Positions 21,500 through 23,193 of a stretch of 23,193 nucleotides of DNA are shown here, in pieces (the stretch's first letter is position 1; each line of letters starts with the position of its first letter). The DNA is taken from contig JH720334.1 in NCBI GenBank assembly GCA_000231825.2, positions 335,758 to 358,950 on the forward strand, given 5' to 3'. The notes beneath the pieces were generated by a model, which was not told where the DNA came from, ran no database searches, and saw nothing but the letters and a program-made list of their open reading frames with translations. The position numbers and the translations under genes are program-made. The stretch comes from Tetrahymena elliotti 4EA. Lineage: Eukaryota; Ciliophora; Oligohymenophorea; Hymenostomatida; Tetrahymenidae.

Positions 21500-22100
21500 T
21501 CAAGTAAAAGTACAATATTATTTATAAAAAAATATTCTTTATTACATTCTAAAAATTGTTTTTGTTGAATTACTAAACATTTACATAATAATAATGACTT
21601 TCTTCATGTCTTATTAGAATAAAATTTGTTGAAATTCAAATTCTTCTACCATTTTCTTAAAGACCAGCTTACTCGTAGATTCAGAAAAGATGAATTCCAT
21701 GTTAAATATAAAGGTTAATTTTTTGTACAATATATTCTGAATACAGCTTAGAATTGTAGATGATAAAATATAAATTATAAATAAGGTATTTCATTAATTT
21801 ATATTATATAATTTAAAAATATAATCTTCTTGTGACGAAGCTGAAATCAGAGTAATTTCTATAGCATGATTTACTATACTCATAGTGAATGAAGGAATAA
21901 GTGATGCTCTAGCAGTAATATCTTGTCCTAAAGTATGAGCTAACAAAATTTTTATGAATATAAGCAGGGTATTAATTTTTTATTACTTAAGAAATACTTT
22001 GAATGAATTTTAAAATTGAAATAAAAAAGTAATTTTTTACCCTATTTAAATTTAACAGTCTAGCTAGAGCTTCCAAAAATTTTAAATAACGTACTTACAA
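21500..22100 (-). other. Possible exons of an unrecognised minus-strand gene or relic
   Basis: Two pieces join in phase: one ends at 22041 (residues like FGSSSQTVKFKQ), then a 101-bp GT..AG intron (21940-22040), then a 149-bp exon to TGA at 21791 with protein-like text (LGQDITARASLIPSF). A separate frame from ATG 21700 to TGA 21500 encodes 66 residues beginning MEFIFSESTSKLVFKK. Upstream exons were not found and no family is recognised. It may be a small gene, a decayed gene or chance. Confidence 0.3.
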
Positions 22101-22628
22101 CAAAAAAATAATCAAAATTAAAAAACAAATAGCACAAATTTTATACAGCAAAAATAAACCAATCATTTAAAAATTTCATTCAAAAATATCAGTACAAATT
22201 TATATCCATCAATTAAATTATTATATTAAATTTTTGGTGTATTAGTTTTTATTAATAAAATAAATGTTCTTTGAATTTTAATTTGACATAATAATCAATT
22301 CAAAATCATTAATTTTTGGATGATTATATTCTTTCTTTTAATGCTTAGTAAAAATTTCTTTTTGTATCTTCTTTAGTGTAATGATCCAAAAAGTTATTAA
22401 AAAAAGGTATAAATTCAAATATTAGAAATCTAATCTTTAATTATATTTGATGATAAAAGCACAATGGTAAGTATTTTTATTTATTGTTTTAGTTTATTGT
22501 GGGAGATTTCATATTTTAATCAGCAAACATAATTTGGAAGAGCTGAATTTTTTAAATAACAAGAATTTTTCAGAGCCATTAATTAATTCACAGTGGAAAT
22601 AATATAAATTCAGCTAATATATAATAAA

Positions 22629-23193
22629 ATGCCTTCATAACTACTAGCAAATCAGCCTAATAAGTTAAAAAACGTTGGAGATTACATTTTTATCCAATTA
22701 ATTGGATCTGGATTATACTCAACTATTTCATTAAGTTCGTTAAGGTAGGTGAAATTAAACATACTAAAAAGTAAGTTTTGATTTCTTTTTTTCCCACAAC
22801 TTTTAGTCATATAATATACAATCAAATTCTTATTTCTACTTTACTTCATTCATTTGATTATTAATTATTCCTTTTAACGAAGACAAGAAGTAAATATAAA
22901 TAAGTAATTATCAAGAGCAAACGGATATTCAAACAAAATTTGAAAATCTAATTTTTTTAACCAATTATTTTTTTTATTTTGGCGGATTAATTAATTCTAA
23001 TAAGAAGAGTATTGATGAAATAAAAGAAACGAAAATTAATTTTGTTAAGTCTTATGAATTTTATTTATTCAAAATAATTTTTCGAATTAGTAGGCAAGCA
23101 CTATAACATCAAAAATTCCAAATAATTTATATATGGCAACACCTTTAGTATCTCAGAGAGGGTAGTTAATGTAAAAATTAAAAATTAAAAAAT
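22629..23193 (+). pseudogene. Protein-kinase-like N-terminal fragment, probably decayed, running to the window edge
   Basis: From ATG 22629 the frame encodes a start like that of ciliate Ser/Thr kinases, with VGDYIFIQLIGSGLYSTI, whose G-S-G-x-x-S-T fits a glycine-rich loop. The frame then drifts and stops at TGA 22779-22781. The expected continuation, KVGEIKHTKK, is in the next frame (from about 22739) and is followed by a GTAAG donor. Further right, pieces reminiscent of later kinase subdomains appear in different frames (GGLINSNKKSIDE near 22980, YMATPLVSQ near 23130) at shorter spacing than in a real kinase. This suggests a broken copy. All assignments are weak. Confidence 0.33.

Overview
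The window reads as nuclear DNA of a ciliate, most likely Tetrahymena or a close relative. It is about 80% A+T. Long reading frames appear only when TAA and TAG are read as glutamine and TGA is the sole stop. Introns are short, A+T-rich and GT..AG. All coordinates and translations here were worked out by hand under that code; no database search was run, so family names rest on motifs visible in the translations.

Four genes are well supported, all on the minus strand. In transcription order they are: a 228-residue single-exon protein of unknown function (20474-19788); a polytopic membrane protein resembling CSC1/OSCA/TMEM63 channels (15916-13023); and two tandem paralogous UvrD/RecB-like proteins, gene B (12469-6852, 1653 residues) and gene A (4810-163, 1222 residues). 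Two weaker gene-like stretches lie near the right end: minus-strand exon-like pieces at about 21500-22100, and a plus-strand kinase-like fragment from 22629 to the edge.

The paralogous pair is the main point of interest. Each protein has an SF1A helicase core with all canonical motifs, then a RecB-type PD-(D/E)XK nuclease-like domain, then a long Gln/Asn/Ser-rich tail with internal duplications. Six introns sit at equivalent places in the same phase, so B and A are a tandem duplication. B keeps the nuclease signature (D767, E776-x-K778, Q792-x-x-x-Y796). In A the E and K positions are replaced (K756, I758), so A looks like a helicase with a dead nuclease domain.

Several compact GC-rich palindromic insertions stand out against the A+T background: a MITE-like element inside intron 6 of A (2084-2216), a related fragment between the genes (5783-5833), a different hairpin element read in frame within the tail of B (6993-7098), and a small nested palindrome downstream of A (38-76).

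The gene-poor stretches are 4811-6851 (diverged tandem repeat of about 80 bp), 12470-13022, 15917-19787 (diverged repeats and hairpins, no gene seen) and 20475-21499.
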